From NCBI RefSeq assembly GCF_034718895.1, contig NZ_JAYERP010000001.1, forward strand, positions 3,915,001-3,979,000: a stretch of 64,000 nucleotides of DNA. The letters are read 5' to 3'. The number at the start of each line of letters is the position of its first letter. Within the stretch, counting starts at the first letter, position 1. This DNA comes from Paenibacillus phoenicis (GTDB taxonomy: Bacteria; Bacillota; Bacilli; Paenibacillales; Paenibacillaceae). The notes under the pieces are model-generated. The model was not told the DNA's origin and did no database searches. It was given only the letters and a program-made list of their open reading frames with translations. Shown here piece after piece: positions 9,754-19,194 of the stretch. The position numbers and the translations under genes were made by a program.

Positions 9754-10271
9754 AATACAATTCACCTCCCACATGCATATGGCGGCGAAGCTGCTTGAGG
9801 CCCTGATGCAGCCAGGTCTTAACCGTCCCCTCCGGACAGTCCAACACCCGGGCAATCTCCGTTAAGGTCATGTCTTGATAATACTTCAAGGTGAGGACAT
9901 GGCGATATTTTGGCTTAAGCTGGTCCAGCGCGGAGTCCAGATCCATTTTGAACACGCTCACCATTTCTCCGTTTGTTTGCATGCGCTCTGCCACGTACGG
10001 AAGAACCCGTTTCCGCCGTTTCAATTCGTCGATGCAGCAATGAATCAAAATTCGGATCAGCCATGGAATAAAAGCCTCAGGGTTCCTTTAAGCGCCGACA
10101 TTTGATCCAGGCCTTGCACACCGTTTCCTGGATGGCCTCCAGAGCGTCCGATTCATTGCGTAAATAGCTGTAAGCAATGCCGTAGAGCTTACGCCGGTGC
10201 AGGGATATTAACTGATAAAAGGCTTGTTCGTCTCCGCTGCAGGCAGCGGCAGCCCATTCTCTCTCTTCCAA
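9746..10271 (-). pseudogene. ECF sigma-70 factor split by a +1 frameshift (disrupted, or recoded)
   Basis: Two reading frames together make one ECF sigma factor. The upstream frame carries region 2 (SGDEQAFYQLISLHRRKLYG, SYLRNESDALEAIQETVCKA) and stops at TGA 10079-10077. The +1 frame continues at once with EAFIPWLIRILIHCCIDELKRR and region 4 (LTLKYYQDMTLTEIARVLDC, then PEGTVKTWLHQGLKQLRR). Skipping one base at CCC-TGA rejoins ...LKEP and EAFIPW, a normal ECF joint. The likely start is TTG 10271, with aaggag 6 nt upstream, although an ATG at 10292 is in frame. A Shine-Dalgarno-like aaagga directly precedes the CCC-TGA. It may be a mutation, a sequencing error, or programmed +1 frameshifting; the sequence alone cannot decide. 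Confidence 0.8.
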
Positions 10272-10313
10272 TTCGGGCTCCTTCCTTCCCATGTAAAATG
10301 CAGCGAAACAGGG

Positions 10314-10327
10314 TTACCGGCCGGTAA
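10314..10327. promoter_or_regulatory. 14-bp perfect palindrome upstream of the sigma gene
   Basis: TTACCGGCCGGTAA is a perfect palindrome 43-56 bp before the likely sigma start and inside the divergent region shared with the acyltransferase gene. It could be an operator; no regulator is identified. Confidence 0.35.
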
Positions 10328-10487
10328 TTTGATTCCCTATGTAAAGACGGCCAAGAAGGCCAAACGGTTTTATGATCGTCCAACTTTTGGTATAGTGAAG
10401 AGAGTGCTAGAGAAACTTTTCTCAAGCCCAGACGTCTAGTAGTACATAAATCAGGCTTCTTCTTAATTATGAACAGGGGTTGGTTGA

Positions 10488-11705
10488 GTGAGCAAGGTGG
10501 TCAAGGAACGTTTGCCGCAGCTGGACATCTTTCGCGCGTTAGCGATCTTCAGCGTCATCCAGGTGCACGCTTCATCGTTCGCGGCGGCAGAACAAGCGCT
10601 GAATTCACCGGTCTACTACTTTTATAATTGGATGAACATTTTCTTTAAAATCGGCACCCCGTCGTTTATCCTTCTCAGCAGTTTCGTCCTTTTTTACAAT
10701 TATTACGATCAGCCGATTAGTCGCAAGCTGGTAAGCAAATTCTACAAGAAGCGTCTGACCTATATCATCTTGCCCTATCTACTGGTCTCCTGTTGTTATT
10801 TCATGTTAATAGCTATTTACCGCAACGATTTTGTCAATAACTCCAAGATGTATGAATTGAAGTCGCTGGGGACGGCACTGCTGACCGGCACGGCCTACAC
10901 CCACCTCTACTTCGTATTTATCAGCATTCAGTTCTACCTGTTGTTCCCGCTCTTCTTGTGGTTATTCCAGTCCTTCCGGAATCGCCGCTTCTTGCTTGCG
11001 CTTATTTTACCTTTTGGTCTTGCGCTGCAGTGGGGCTTCGTATTCTGGAACAAATATCAGCTGCATCTGCCGAATAAAGGGAGCTACGCACTGAGCTATA
11101 TGGGGTATTACATGTTAGGTGCGGTGCTGGCGATTTTCTTCAGCAAACTTAAGGGTTGGCTGAATACGGACTGGAAGGAAATGACCAAATCCCAAAAGGG
11201 ATGGACCGCCGCGTTGTGGATCGGATGGCTGGCCGTTGCCTTCGTTCATGTCCAGATCTGGTATTTATACCGCCAAGGTTATGCTTCTCCCAACACCTTA
11301 TGGTTTGAATTGTTATGGAACGTTCACACGATGTTCTCGGCGTTAGTGCTGCTCAAGGCGGCATTTTACATTCAGAGAAAAGGCTCGGCCTTCTGGGTTC
11401 GGACGCTGACCCGGGTGGGTGAGCTCTCCTTCGGGATCTATTTGTTTCATCCCGTCGTGTTGTTCGCGTACCGGCTCTTCTGGAATGAACAACGGCTGCC
11501 CGGTGCTTCCTATGGCTACCTGATTTATATCATCGTCGGTTCCCTGGCAGCTCTATTTCTTTCGTGGGGGTTCGTGCAGTTGTGCTTCCGGCGGCTGCCG
11601 TTTGCCGCGTGGTTTCTGGGGAGTGTACCGGCTTCCTTACGCAAAAATAAACCGTCCGGACCGCAGGAAAGCGGACAAAGTCCATCCGTTGGCGCAAATA
11701 CGTAA
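10488..11705 (+). CDS. Acyltransferase 3 family membrane protein
   Basis: The 405-aa integral membrane protein has about ten hydrophobic segments and the acyltransferase-3 (OafA/NodX) opening 'LPQLDIFRALAIFSVIQVHA', with the conserved Arg near residue 17 and His near 27. Such proteins O-acylate surface polysaccharides, peptidoglycan or related envelope polymers. It starts at GTG 10488 with 'caggggttgg' upstream and is divergent from the sigma/anti-sigma pair. It could be a target of that sigma factor, but I see no clear ECF promoter. A terminator follows at 11719. Confidence 0.88.
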   Translation: MSKVVKERLPQLDIFRALAIFSVIQVHASSFAAAEQALNSPVYYFYNWMNIFFKIGTPSFILLSSFVLFYNYYDQPISRKLVSKFYKKRLTYIILPYLLVSCCYFMLIAIYRNDFVNNSKMYELKSLGTALLTGTAYTHLYFVFISIQFYLLFPLFLWLFQSFRNRRFLLALILPFGLALQWGFVFWNKYQLHLPNKGSYALSYMGYYMLGAVLAIFFSKLKGWLNTDWKEMTKSQKGWTAALWIGWLAVAFVHVQIWYLYRQGYASPNTLWFELLWNVHTMFSALVLLKAAFYIQRKGSAFWVRTLTRVGELSFGIYLFHPVVLFAYRLFWNEQRLPGASYGYLIYIIVGSLAALFLSWGFVQLCFRRLPFAAWFLGSVPASLRKNKPSGPQESGQSPSVGANT

Positions 11706-11718
11706 CTTCGATCAGTTG

Positions 11719-11750
11719 AACCGGTCCGGGCGTACCCGGCCGGTTTTTTT
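11719..11750 (+). terminator. Rho-independent terminator after the acyltransferase gene
   Basis: The stem aaccggtccggg / cccggccggtt is followed by T7. Confidence 0.9.
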
Positions 11751-11840
11751 GTATGGATCGAGAGATCGCAAGGGTTTTGACCCTCGCTTGGGGAATACTG
11801 TAGGGCAGGCTAAATCGAGAAGTCGACCGGGGAGAAGCAA

Positions 11841-11870
11841 TTGACGGTCTAAAAGGAATTATGATAAAAT
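11841..11870 (+). promoter_or_regulatory. Probable sigma-A promoter of the his operon
   Basis: TTGACG (11841-11846), an 18-nt spacer and TAAAAT (11865-11870) lie about 90 bp before hisZ. The leader carries no T-box consensus or other attenuator that I can recognise. Confidence 0.55.
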
Positions 11871-11958
11871 TGGGCTACTCTTTAATTTGGTAGTATGGTA
11901 GTACTTTAATATAATAAAGAAATTTCACATAAGAGAGAAAAACGGTGAGGTGAAACAA

Positions 11959-13158
11959 TTGTCGAAACCAAAAGGCTTTGAAAAACCGGCGGGTGTCCGC
12001 GATTATCTGCCTTTTGCCGTGGATAAGTTGCGGGCGATCGAACGGCGTGTGCTGGATTGCATGGCCGGCTGGGGATACCGGCAAATCATGACGCCTACGA
12101 TGGAATATTACGATACCGTGGGCGTAGCCAGCTCGACGTCGGATCAGAAGCTGTTTAAATTGTTAAATAACCGGGGGACCACGATGGTACTCCGTTCCGA
12201 TATGACGGCACCTATCGCCCGAGTCGTCGCTTCGTTGTTGAAGGAAGAGCCGTTGCCGCTTCGCTTGTCGTATCACGCTAACGTATTTCGGGCGATCGAG
12301 GAAGAGGCGGGACGGGAAGCGGAGTTTTATCAAACCGGGGTTGAATTGGTAGGAGATGATTCTCCGGATGCGGACGCCGAGGTGATCGCCTTGGCAGTGG
12401 CCTCGCTGCAGGCTGCGGGCGTGAAATCATTTAAGATCGCTGTCGGGCATGTCGGCTTCCTGAACGGTTTGCTGGAGGACGCGGTCCCGGGACGGGAAGA
12501 TATTCAAGAGGCTTTAAAGGCTGGGCTACTGCATCGCGATTTTGTAGGTTATCGGGAAACACTCTCCCAGTTGTCTCTCTCGCAAGAGCAGCGTGACGAG
12601 CTCGAAGGGATTCTCCGTCTGCGCGGCGGGAAAGAAATCTGCGGCCAAGCACTGGAGCTGAGCCGCAATCCCTTGGCCCAATCCTCGGTTCAACATCTGA
12701 GCCAGGTGTGGGATGCCTTGGAGGATTTTGGCGTGGCCGAACATGTGATGATCGACCTGACGATGATTGGAGATTTCTCCTACTATACGGGGATGACGTT
12801 TGAGGGTTATGCCGCAGAGCTGGGTTTCCCGGTGTGCAGCGGCGGGCGGTATGACAATCTGCTGCAGCAGTTCGGACGACCTTCGCCGGCTACGGGATTC
12901 TCACTGAAGACGAACCGGATTCTCGACGGAGTCGGCGGGCTGGAGACGGAACCGGAGCTGCCGGTGGTGCTGCAATATGATGTGCCGAACCGGAAACGGG
13001 CGTTTGCTGAAGCGGAGCGGCTGCGCAGTGAAGGCTGCAGCGTGCTAATGCGCCGTGCGGAGGGGCCGGAGGATCTGCTCAGTGCGCCGGAGTCGGTGCG
13101 GAAGGCGGGGCCGCTGGGACCGGCATACGGCGATATCCTGACGTTTGTCAGCTTTTGA
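11959..13158 (+). CDS. hisZ: ATP phosphoribosyltransferase regulatory subunit HisZ
   Basis: HisZ is a catalytically inactive histidyl-tRNA-synthetase paralogue that pairs with short-form HisG to make the first enzyme of histidine synthesis. The 399-aa protein shows class II synthetase-like motifs: 'GVRDYLP' at the N-terminus, 'TMVLRSDMTAPIARV', and the 'TGMTFEGYAAELGFPVCSGG' plus 'RYDNLLQQFG' block. It lacks a tRNA anticodon-binding domain. I chose TTG 11959 because aggtga is well placed; a GTG at 11950 is in frame. It begins the his cluster, 36 bp before hisG. Confidence 0.93.
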   Translation: MSKPKGFEKPAGVRDYLPFAVDKLRAIERRVLDCMAGWGYRQIMTPTMEYYDTVGVASSTSDQKLFKLLNNRGTTMVLRSDMTAPIARVVASLLKEEPLPLRLSYHANVFRAIEEEAGREAEFYQTGVELVGDDSPDADAEVIALAVASLQAAGVKSFKIAVGHVGFLNGLLEDAVPGREDIQEALKAGLLHRDFVGYRETLSQLSLSQEQRDELEGILRLRGGKEICGQALELSRNPLAQSSVQHLSQVWDALEDFGVAEHVMIDLTMIGDFSYYTGMTFEGYAAELGFPVCSGGRYDNLLQQFGRPSPATGFSLKTNRILDGVGGLETEPELPVVLQYDVPNRKRAFAEAERLRSEGCSVLMRRAEGPEDLLSAPESVRKAGPLGPAYGDILTFVSF

Positions 13159-13194
13159 GTGAAGGCAGCTGCCTGAAAAGGAGGGCACAATCCA

Positions 13195-13839
13195 TTGAAA
13201 CAAATTATTAAAGTCGCTATGCCCAAGGGGCGTATTTATAAAAAAGCTTCCGCCTTGTTCCGCGAGGCGGGAATCGAGATCCCAGACGATGTGGATGAAA
13301 CGCGCAAGCTGGTCATTCCGCTTCCGGACATCGGCATGGAGTTCATTCTCGCGAAGCCGGTAGACGTGCCGACTTACGTGGAATACGGGGTAGCTGATAT
13401 CGGGATCGTTGGCAAAGACGTACTGATGGAGGAAAATCGAGACGTCTACGAGCTGCTTGACCTGGGCATCGCTCGTTGCCGCATGTCAGTTATTGCGCTG
13501 CCGGATTGGAAGCCGGGGATTCAACAGCGGGTCGCAACGAAGTATCCGAACGTAGCGTCGCAGTTCTTCCGCGAGCACGGGCAGCAGGTTGAGGTCATTA
13601 AGCTGAACGGCTCGATTGAGCTGGCGCCGCTCATCGGCCTTGCCGACCGGATCGTCGATATGGTGGAGACCGGGCAGACGCTGAAGGAGAACGGATTGGT
13701 TGAGTTGGAGAAGATCTTTGACATCACCAGCCGTTTAGTTGCGAACCGTGTCAGCTATCGGATGAAAAACGCTGAAATTCAGGCCGTGTGTGATGCGCTG
13801 AGCAAGGTGATTCAACGGGATGAAGTCTCGCAGGCTTGA
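13195..13839 (+). CDS. hisG: ATP phosphoribosyltransferase catalytic subunit (short form)
   Basis: HisG joins ATP and PRPP to give phosphoribosyl-ATP, the committed and feedback-inhibited step. The 214 aa match the short HisG class, which needs HisZ, encoded just upstream. Motifs include '[12 protein letters not shown]' at the N-terminus and the PRPP-binding block '[22 protein letters not shown]'. The start is TTG 13195 with aaggagg about 9 nt upstream. Confidence 0.96.
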   Translation: MKQIIKVAMPKGRIYKKASALFREAGIEIPDDVDETRKLVIPLPDIGMEFILAKPVDVPTYVEYGVADIGIVGKDVLMEENRDVYELLDLGIARCRMSVIALPDWKPGIQQRVATKYPNVASQFFREHGQQVEVIKLNGSIELAPLIGLADRIVDMVETGQTLKENGLVELEKIFDITSRLVANRVSYRMKNAEIQAVCDALSKVIQRDEVSQA

Positions 13840-13902
13840 GATTGAGGCAGGTTAAGGCAGATACGAGAACTTATAAGGATGAAGAAAGCAGGGGGATGCC
13901 GG

Positions 13903-15219
13903 ATGATGAAACTAATATCGGCACAGGATTTTGATTTGCGGCGGGAAGCGGAATACGGCTCACCGGAGCAAAACGAAGCGGTGAAAGCGATCGTCCAAGC
14001 GGTGAAAGCGGAAGGGGACGCGGCCTTGCTCCGGTACACGGAGCAGTTTGACGGCATGAAGTTGGAGGCGTCCGGGCTGCGCGTGACGAAGGAGGAGCTG
14101 GAAGCGGCGTATGCGGCCGTGGAGCCGACGTTCGTGACGGCGATCCGGGGGGCGGCCGAGAACATCCGGGCGTTCCACGCCCGGCAGAAGCGCAACTCCT
14201 GGATGGATTTGCAGCCGGACGGGAGCTTGCTGGGACAAATCATCCGACCGTTAAAGCGGGTCGGCGTGTACGTTCCCGGCGGGAAGGCGGCCTACCCGTC
14301 TTCCGTGCTCATGAACGTGATTCCCGCACAGGTGGCCGGCGTGCCGGAGATCGTGATGGTGACGCCGCCGGCGACGGGCGGCAAAGCCGGGATCGACCCG
14401 TACATCCTCGTGGCCGCAGCGGAAGCCGGCGTACACGAGATCTATCGGGTCGGCGGGGCCCAAGCGATTGCGGCGCTCGCTTATGGCACGGACGCGATCC
14501 GGCCCGTTGATAAGATCTGCGGGCCGGGGAACATTTACGTCGCGCTGGCTAAACGCGAAGTATACGGTGTCGTCGATATCGACAGTATCGCCGGTCCTAG
14601 TGAAATCGCCGTGCTGGCCGATGACAGCGCCGATCCCGCCTATGTGGCGGCGGATCTGCTGTCCCAGGCCGAACACGACGAGATGGCGTCGGCGATCCTC
14701 GTGACGCCGTCGGAGGCGTTTGCGAAGGCGTGCCAGGCCGAGATGGAGCGGCAGCTGGCCGCGCTGCCGCGCAAGGCGATCGCCGGAGCTTCGATCGAGC
14801 GCTACGGCGCGATCATTCTCGTCGATACGGTGGAAGCCGGGATCGACGTGATTAATCAGCTGGCGCCGGAGCATTTTGAGCTGATCGTGGACAATCCGAT
14901 GAGCTATCTGGGGCAGGTGGAAAATGCCGGGGCGATTTTCCTCGGACCGTACAGCTCGGAGCCGGTGGGGGATTATTTTGCCGGTCCGAACCATATCATT
15001 CCGACCAACGGCACGGCGAGATTCTCGTCACCGGTGGATGTGGACGATTTTATTAAGAAATCAAGTCTGATTTACTATAGCAAGGAAGCGCTGCTGGAGA
15101 ACGGAGCAACCATTATGGAGCTGGCGCGGCGGGAAGGGCTGGAAGGCCATGCCCGGGCGATCGAAATCCGGCTGCAGCAAGAAGGAAAGGCGGGGAACGA
15201 AGATGGCAGGCAACAATAA
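13903..15219 (+). CDS. hisD: Histidinol dehydrogenase
   Basis: HisD oxidises histidinol to histidine in two NAD-dependent steps. The 438-aa protein has family blocks '[20 protein letters not shown]', '[18 protein letters not shown]', '[17 protein letters not shown]' and '[14 protein letters not shown]', which hold the zinc ligands and catalytic His/Glu. ATG 13903 has aggggg 7 nt upstream; an in-frame ATG at 13879 is less well placed. The 3' end overlaps hisB by 17 nt, so translation is probably coupled. Confidence 0.95.
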   Translation: MMKLISAQDFDLRREAEYGSPEQNEAVKAIVQAVKAEGDAALLRYTEQFDGMKLEASGLRVTKEELEAAYAAVEPTFVTAIRGAAENIRAFHARQKRNSWMDLQPDGSLLGQIIRPLKRVGVYVPGGKAAYPSSVLMNVIPAQVAGVPEIVMVTPPATGGKAGIDPYILVAAAEAGVHEIYRVGGAQAIAALAYGTDAIRPVDKICGPGNIYVALAKREVYGVVDIDSIAGPSEIAVLADDSADPAYVAADLLSQAEHDEMASAILVTPSEAFAKACQAEMERQLAALPRKAIAGASIERYGAIILVDTVEAGIDVINQLAPEHFELIVDNPMSYLGQVENAGAIFLGPYSSEPVGDYFAGPNHIIPTNGTARFSSPVDVDDFIKKSSLIYYSKEALLENGATIMELARREGLEGHARAIEIRLQQEGKAGNEDGRQQ

Positions 15220-15817
15220 CGGGGGAGCGGTGCCACGCCAAGCGAGCATCAGCCGCACAACGAACGAAACGGACATTCAACTGACCTTTGCGGTGGATGG
15301 GAGCGGGAACGCGCAGTTGGAGACGGACGTGCCTTTTTTGAACCACATGCTGGATTTGTTCACGAAGCACGGACATTTTGATCTCTCGGTTCAGGCGCGC
15401 GGCGATATCGAAATCGACGACCATCACACGGTGGAGGATATCGGTATCTGTCTTGGTCAGGTGATCCGGGAGGCGCTAGGCGATAAAAAAGGGATCAAAC
15501 GTTATTCCAGCGTGTTTATTCCGATGGACGAGGCGTTGGCGCAAGTGGTGATTGACGTCAGCAACCGTCCGCATTTCGAATACCGGGCGGAGTATCCTTC
15601 GGACCGGGTGGGCAGCTTTGACGTTCAGCTTGTCCATGAGTTTCTGTGGAAGCTGGCGCTGGAGGCGCGGATTACGCTACACGTGATCGTGCACTATGGC
15701 CAGAACACGCATCACATGATCGAGGCGGTGTTCAAAGCGCTCGGACGGGCGCTTGACGAGGCGACGAGCATTGACCCGCGCGTCAGCGGGGTGCCGTCGA
15801 CGAAGGGAGTGCTGTAG
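15203..15817 (+). CDS. hisB: Imidazoleglycerol-phosphate dehydratase
   Basis: HisB dehydrates imidazoleglycerol phosphate using two bound Mn ions. The 204-aa monofunctional form shows the metal-binding motifs '[17 protein letters not shown]', '[14 protein letters not shown]' and '[20 protein letters not shown]'. It starts inside the end of hisD at ATG 15203 and ends 3 nt before hisH. The first ~18 residues (MAGNNNGG...) are a low-complexity extension. Confidence 0.95.
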   Translation: MAGNNNGGAVPRQASISRTTNETDIQLTFAVDGSGNAQLETDVPFLNHMLDLFTKHGHFDLSVQARGDIEIDDHHTVEDIGICLGQVIREALGDKKGIKRYSSVFIPMDEALAQVVIDVSNRPHFEYRAEYPSDRVGSFDVQLVHEFLWKLALEARITLHVIVHYGQNTHHMIEAVFKALGRALDEATSIDPRVSGVPSTKGVL

Positions 15818-15820
15818 CCG

Positions 15821-16444
15821 ATGAAGATTGCCATCGTCGATTACGGGATGGGCAACCTGCACAGCGTGAGCAAGGCGGTGGAGCGCCTCGGCTACGTAGG
15901 TACAATTACCGGGGACGAGGCGCAGATTCTGGCGGCGGACGGCGTACTGCTGCCGGGCGTCGGGGCTTTTGGCGACGCGATGAAGCATCTGCGCGCGTCA
16001 GGCCTGGACGCCGTGGTACGGCAGGCGGCCGCTGGAGGCACACCGCTGCTCGGCATCTGCCTCGGGATGCAGCTGCTCTTCGGCGAGAGCGAAGAGCATG
16101 GGCGGAACGAGGGGCTGGGCTTGCTGCCGGGCCGAGCGGTGCGGTTTGCGGGCACCGACGGGTACAAGGTGCCGCATATGGGCTGGAACCGGCTGTCGTT
16201 CCTGCAGCCGGAGAACCCGCTGCTCGCCGGGCTGGAAGAGGGACATGTGTACTTCGTCCACTCTTATCACGTGTTGGCGGAGCAGCCGGGGGATGTGCTG
16301 GCCGTGACCGACTACGGCCATCCGGTGACCGCCATCGTCGGCCGCGGCAACGTCTTCGGGATGCAATTCCATCCCGAAAAGAGCGGCGAGCTCGGGATGG
16401 CGTTGCTGCGCAATTTCCTGGCGCTGGTGGAGCGGCAGGGATAA
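15821..16444 (+). CDS. hisH: Imidazole glycerol phosphate synthase, glutaminase subunit
   Basis: HisH is the class I glutamine amidotransferase that feeds ammonia to HisF. The 207-aa protein holds the catalytic Cys in 'GICLGMQLLFGESEEHG' and the His/Glu pair in 'GMQFHPEKSGELG'. It is the last gene before an unusual 490-bp gap that separates it from hisA, although its partner hisF lies beyond. Confidence 0.96.
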   Translation: MKIAIVDYGMGNLHSVSKAVERLGYVGTITGDEAQILAADGVLLPGVGAFGDAMKHLRASGLDAVVRQAAAGGTPLLGICLGMQLLFGESEEHGRNEGLGLLPGRAVRFAGTDGYKVPHMGWNRLSFLQPENPLLAGLEEGHVYFVHSYHVLAEQPGDVLAVTDYGHPVTAIVGRGNVFGMQFHPEKSGELGMALLRNFLALVERQG

Positions 16445-16617
16445 AGCTGCGAGATCGACGCGCATGATGCAGGTAAGCGCCAGCTAGATGCGATGAAGCG
16501 TCCGGTGTGCTTGGAGCGTTTGATGGTTGGGGGCGAATGGCGTACTGGTTGCACACGAAGCGCCCCCCGACGCAACTGCCAGCGGCGAACGCGGCTTCGC
16601 ATGGAGCCATTCGAGGG
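16445..16617. other. Structured first part of the hisH-hisA gap
   Basis: There is no credible gene here. Nested inverted repeats are visible: CGAATGGC at 16534-16541 pairs with GCCATTCG at 16606-16613, and CTGGTTGC at 16545-16552 pairs with GCAAC...CAG at 16572-16582 around a 3-nt bulge. A small CGAACGC/GCTTCG hairpin lies inside. In the mRNA this could form a branched structure between hisH and hisA. The four-unit element B begins directly after it. Confidence 0.45.
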
Positions 16618-16803
16618 TAGCGGTAATTTATGGCCTTATTTTTGCAGGTAGACAGGCTTAGCGGAGGATTAGCGGTAAAAAGTGGCGTTATTATGGAGCA
16701 AATCGCTCGAGTGCTGGGGTTTTGGCTGAAATAGCGCCTTGAAATACCGTTATTTTCACTGAGTGGCATGATTGCGTTGAAATAACGCCATAAATTACCG
16801 CTA
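16618..16803. repeat. 186-bp four-unit intergenic element B, inside the his operon
   Basis: Forward units start at 16618 and 16670 (TAGCGGTAATTTATGGCCTT and TAGCGGTAAAAAGTGGCGTT, each followed by ATT). Inverted units lie at 16729-16752 and 16780-16803; their complements begin TAACGGTATTTCAAGGCGCT and TAGCGGTAATTTATGGCGTT. Steps are 52, 59 and 51 nt. The layout matches elements A, C and D, but the unit sequence is its own. The element sits between two co-directional genes of one pathway. Confidence 0.83.
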
Positions 16804-16934
16804 TTTTGAAACGGGATATGTAGCTTTGACACGGAGCATTACGCACCATTACGGAATATAACGGGGCAGTGCGGAGCATTCAAACATTCATTTAACGTAG
16901 TCTTTAACCATGAACGGCGGGAGGTAGGAACATC

Positions 16935-17678
16935 ATGTCATCTTTTATTATTTATCCGGCTATCGACATTCGCGGCGGAAAGTGTGTGCGGCTGGTCCAA
17001 GGCGATTATGATCGTGAAACGGTGTATAACGCGAACCCGGTTGAGGTGGCCCGTTCTTGGGAAGCCCAAGGCGGGTCGTTTATCCATTTGGTCGATTTAG
17101 ACGGCGCGAAGGCGGGGCATCCGGTCAATGATGAGCTGATCGGAGAGATCGCTCGCACCGTACAGGTGCCGGTCCAGGTTGGCGGCGGCCTGCGCACGCT
17201 GGATGACGTTAAGCGGCTGTTGTCGCTTGGCGTGAGCCGGGTCATTCTAGGTACGGCGGCGATTGAGGACCGGGCGTTCACTGAGGCGGTGCTGGGCACC
17301 TACGGCGATAAAGTCGCGATCGGCATCGATGCCCGAAACGGCTTCGTCGCGACGCGCGGTTGGCTGGAAACCTCCGAGGTTCAGGCGGAAGTGTTAGCGA
17401 AGGAACTCGCGGCCAAAGGGGCGGAGACGTTTATCTTCACCGATATCTCCCGTGACGGGATGATGCAAGGGCCTAACGTTGAGGCGATTTTGTCTCTGGC
17501 CCAGGCGTCCGGCAAGACGGTAATTGCCTCCGGCGGCGTCACGGTGCAGGACGATTTGCTGCGCCTCGCTGCCCACAGAGATCAAGGCATCGGCGGAGCT
17601 ATCGTTGGCAAGGCGCTGTACACGGGGAATATTGATTTGGCTCAGGCGATCGAGGCGATTGGAGCTTTGAATCGTTGA
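16935..17678 (+). CDS. hisA: Phosphoribosylformimino-AICAR ribonucleotide isomerase
   Basis: HisA is the TIM-barrel isomerase that opens the ribose ring of ProFAR. The 247-aa protein has the typical start 'YPAIDIRGGKCVRLVQGDYD' with the catalytic Asp, the half-barrel phosphate motifs 'QVGGGLRTLDDV' and 'IASGGVTVQDDL', and 'TDISRDGMMQGPN' with the second catalytic Asp. It restarts the his cluster after the 490-bp gap; I see no convincing promoter of its own. Confidence 0.95.
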   Translation: MSSFIIYPAIDIRGGKCVRLVQGDYDRETVYNANPVEVARSWEAQGGSFIHLVDLDGAKAGHPVNDELIGEIARTVQVPVQVGGGLRTLDDVKRLLSLGVSRVILGTAAIEDRAFTEAVLGTYGDKVAIGIDARNGFVATRGWLETSEVQAEVLAKELAAKGAETFIFTDISRDGMMQGPNVEAILSLAQASGKTVIASGGVTVQDDLLRLAAHRDQGIGGAIVGKALYTGNIDLAQAIEAIGALNR

Positions 17679-17726
17679 TCTCGAAATCAACGAATAGACG
17701 AATTACGGAAAGGAAGTCGAACCAGC

Positions 17727-18485
17727 ATGCTCGCAAAGCGAATTATTCCCTGTCTGGACGTGAAGGACGGGCGGGTCGTCAAAGGCGTGAATTTTGTGAA
17801 ACTGCGCGATGCCGGTGATCCGGTGGAGCTGGCCGCGTTGTATGATCGCGAGGGGGCGGATGAGCTCGTCTTTCTGGACATTTCCGCATCGCATGAAGGC
17901 CGGGCAACCATGATCGAGGTGGTGAAGCAAACGGCCGGCGAAATCGCCATCCCGTTTACGGTGGGCGGCGGGATCTCCCAGGTGGAGGATATGAAGCGCC
18001 TTCTCCGGGCCGGGGCCGATAAGATCGGCATCAATACGGCGGCGGTCGTTAATCCAGAGCTGATCTCGGACGGGGCACGCCGTTTTGGCTCCCAATGCAT
18101 CGTTGTGGCTGTAGATGCCAAATATAACGCCGAGTGGGGCGAATGGGAAGTGTACACCCACGGAGGACGCAAACCGACGGGCATCCGTGCGCTGGAGTGG
18201 GTACGGGAAGCCGAGAAACGGGGCGCCGGGGAAATTCTGCTGACGAGCATGGACGCCGACGGCACCAAGGACGGGTTTGATCTGCCGCTGACCAGCGCGG
18301 TCAGCCGGGCGGTAGGCATTCCGGTCATCGCCTCGGGCGGGGCGGGGAAGACGGAAGATTTTTACGAGGTATTTACCGAAGGATATGCGGATGCGGCGTT
18401 GGCGGCGACGATTTTTCACTATAAAGAAATTGCCATACCGGATTTGAAACAGGAGTTAAAAGCCAAAGGGGTGGAGATACGATGA
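17727..18485 (+). CDS. hisF: Imidazole glycerol phosphate synthase, cyclase subunit
   Basis: HisF closes the imidazole ring with ammonia from HisH and releases AICAR. The 252-aa TIM barrel begins '[20 protein letters not shown]' with the catalytic Asp; the second catalytic Asp is in '[16 protein letters not shown]'. Phosphate loops are '[13 protein letters not shown]' and '[12 protein letters not shown]'. It overlaps hisI by 4 nt (ATGA). Confidence 0.96.
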   Translation: MLAKRIIPCLDVKDGRVVKGVNFVKLRDAGDPVELAALYDREGADELVFLDISASHEGRATMIEVVKQTAGEIAIPFTVGGGISQVEDMKRLLRAGADKIGINTAAVVNPELISDGARRFGSQCIVVAVDAKYNAEWGEWEVYTHGGRKPTGIRALEWVREAEKRGAGEILLTSMDADGTKDGFDLPLTSAVSRAVGIPVIASGGAGKTEDFYEVFTEGYADAALAATIFHYKEIAIPDLKQELKAKGVEIR

Positions 18486-19177
18486 CCGCAGAAAATCAAC
18501 AGACCCTGCAACTCTCGCTTCCGATCGAAGCGTTGGAGCAGACGGTGAAGTGGGATGCAGCCGGTCTTGTGCCGGCCATTGTCCAGGATGCGCGCAGCAA
18601 GGAAGTGCTAATGCTGGCCTACATGAACCGCGAGTCGCTGCGCAAATCGGTGGAAACCGGCCAGACGTGGTTCTGGAGCCGGTCGCGCGCGGAGCTGTGG
18701 AATAAAGGGGCGACCTCCGGCAACACGCAGCAGATCACGGCCTTGAAGTATGATTGTGACGGCGATACGCTGCTCGTTGAGGTCATTGCGAACGGGCCGG
18801 CTTGCCACACGGGAGAGCCTACGTGCTTCTATCGCACGGCTGCTGCTGCCTCTACGGGATCGGGGAGCGGTGCCGATGAACGGTTCAAGGTGCTGGCTGA
18901 GCTGGAGCAGTTGATTGCGGAGCGTTATACCGAGCGTCCCGAAGGGGCGTACACCACGTATTTGTTTGAAAAAGGTCTCGATAAAATCCTCAAAAAGGTC
19001 GGCGAAGAAACCGCCGAGTCAATTATCGCAGCCAAAAACGGCGATAACGATGAGCTGCGTTACGAAGTCAGCGACCTGATCTACCATCTGCTGGTGTTGC
19101 TGCGTGAGCGCAATTTGCCGCTGGATGAAATTATGCAGGAGCTGGAGCGGCGTCATGAGCGGCCGCGGCGTGACTAA
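18482..19177 (+). CDS. hisI: Bifunctional phosphoribosyl-AMP cyclohydrolase / phosphoribosyl-ATP pyrophosphatase
   Basis: This HisIE fusion of 231 aa catalyses steps 2 and 3 of the pathway. The N-terminal cyclohydrolase domain has '[17 protein letters not shown]' and the metal-binding '[12 protein letters not shown]' and '[12 protein letters not shown]'. The C-terminal MazG-like pyrophosphatase domain has '[20 protein letters not shown]' and '[13 protein letters not shown]'. A short Ala/Ser/Gly linker joins them near residue 122. It overlaps hisF by 4 nt. Confidence 0.95.
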   Translation: MTAENQQTLQLSLPIEALEQTVKWDAAGLVPAIVQDARSKEVLMLAYMNRESLRKSVETGQTWFWSRSRAELWNKGATSGNTQQITALKYDCDGDTLLVEVIANGPACHTGEPTCFYRTAAAASTGSGSGADERFKVLAELEQLIAERYTERPEGAYTTYLFEKGLDKILKKVGEETAESIIAAKNGDNDELRYEVSDLIYHLLVLLRERNLPLDEIMQELERRHERPRRD

Positions 19178-19194
19178 AGCGGAGGGGTGAAAAG

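Noticed and set aside
11751-11958. T-box or other attenuator before hisZ
   Set aside because: No AGGGTGG-like T-box core, specifier loop or terminator/antiterminator pair was found; only a plain promoter is supported.
16312-16832. Long minus-strand frames across hisH and the gap
   Set aside because: They are Arg/Pro/Ser-rich shadows of GC-rich coding DNA that read through element B; no start signal is visible.
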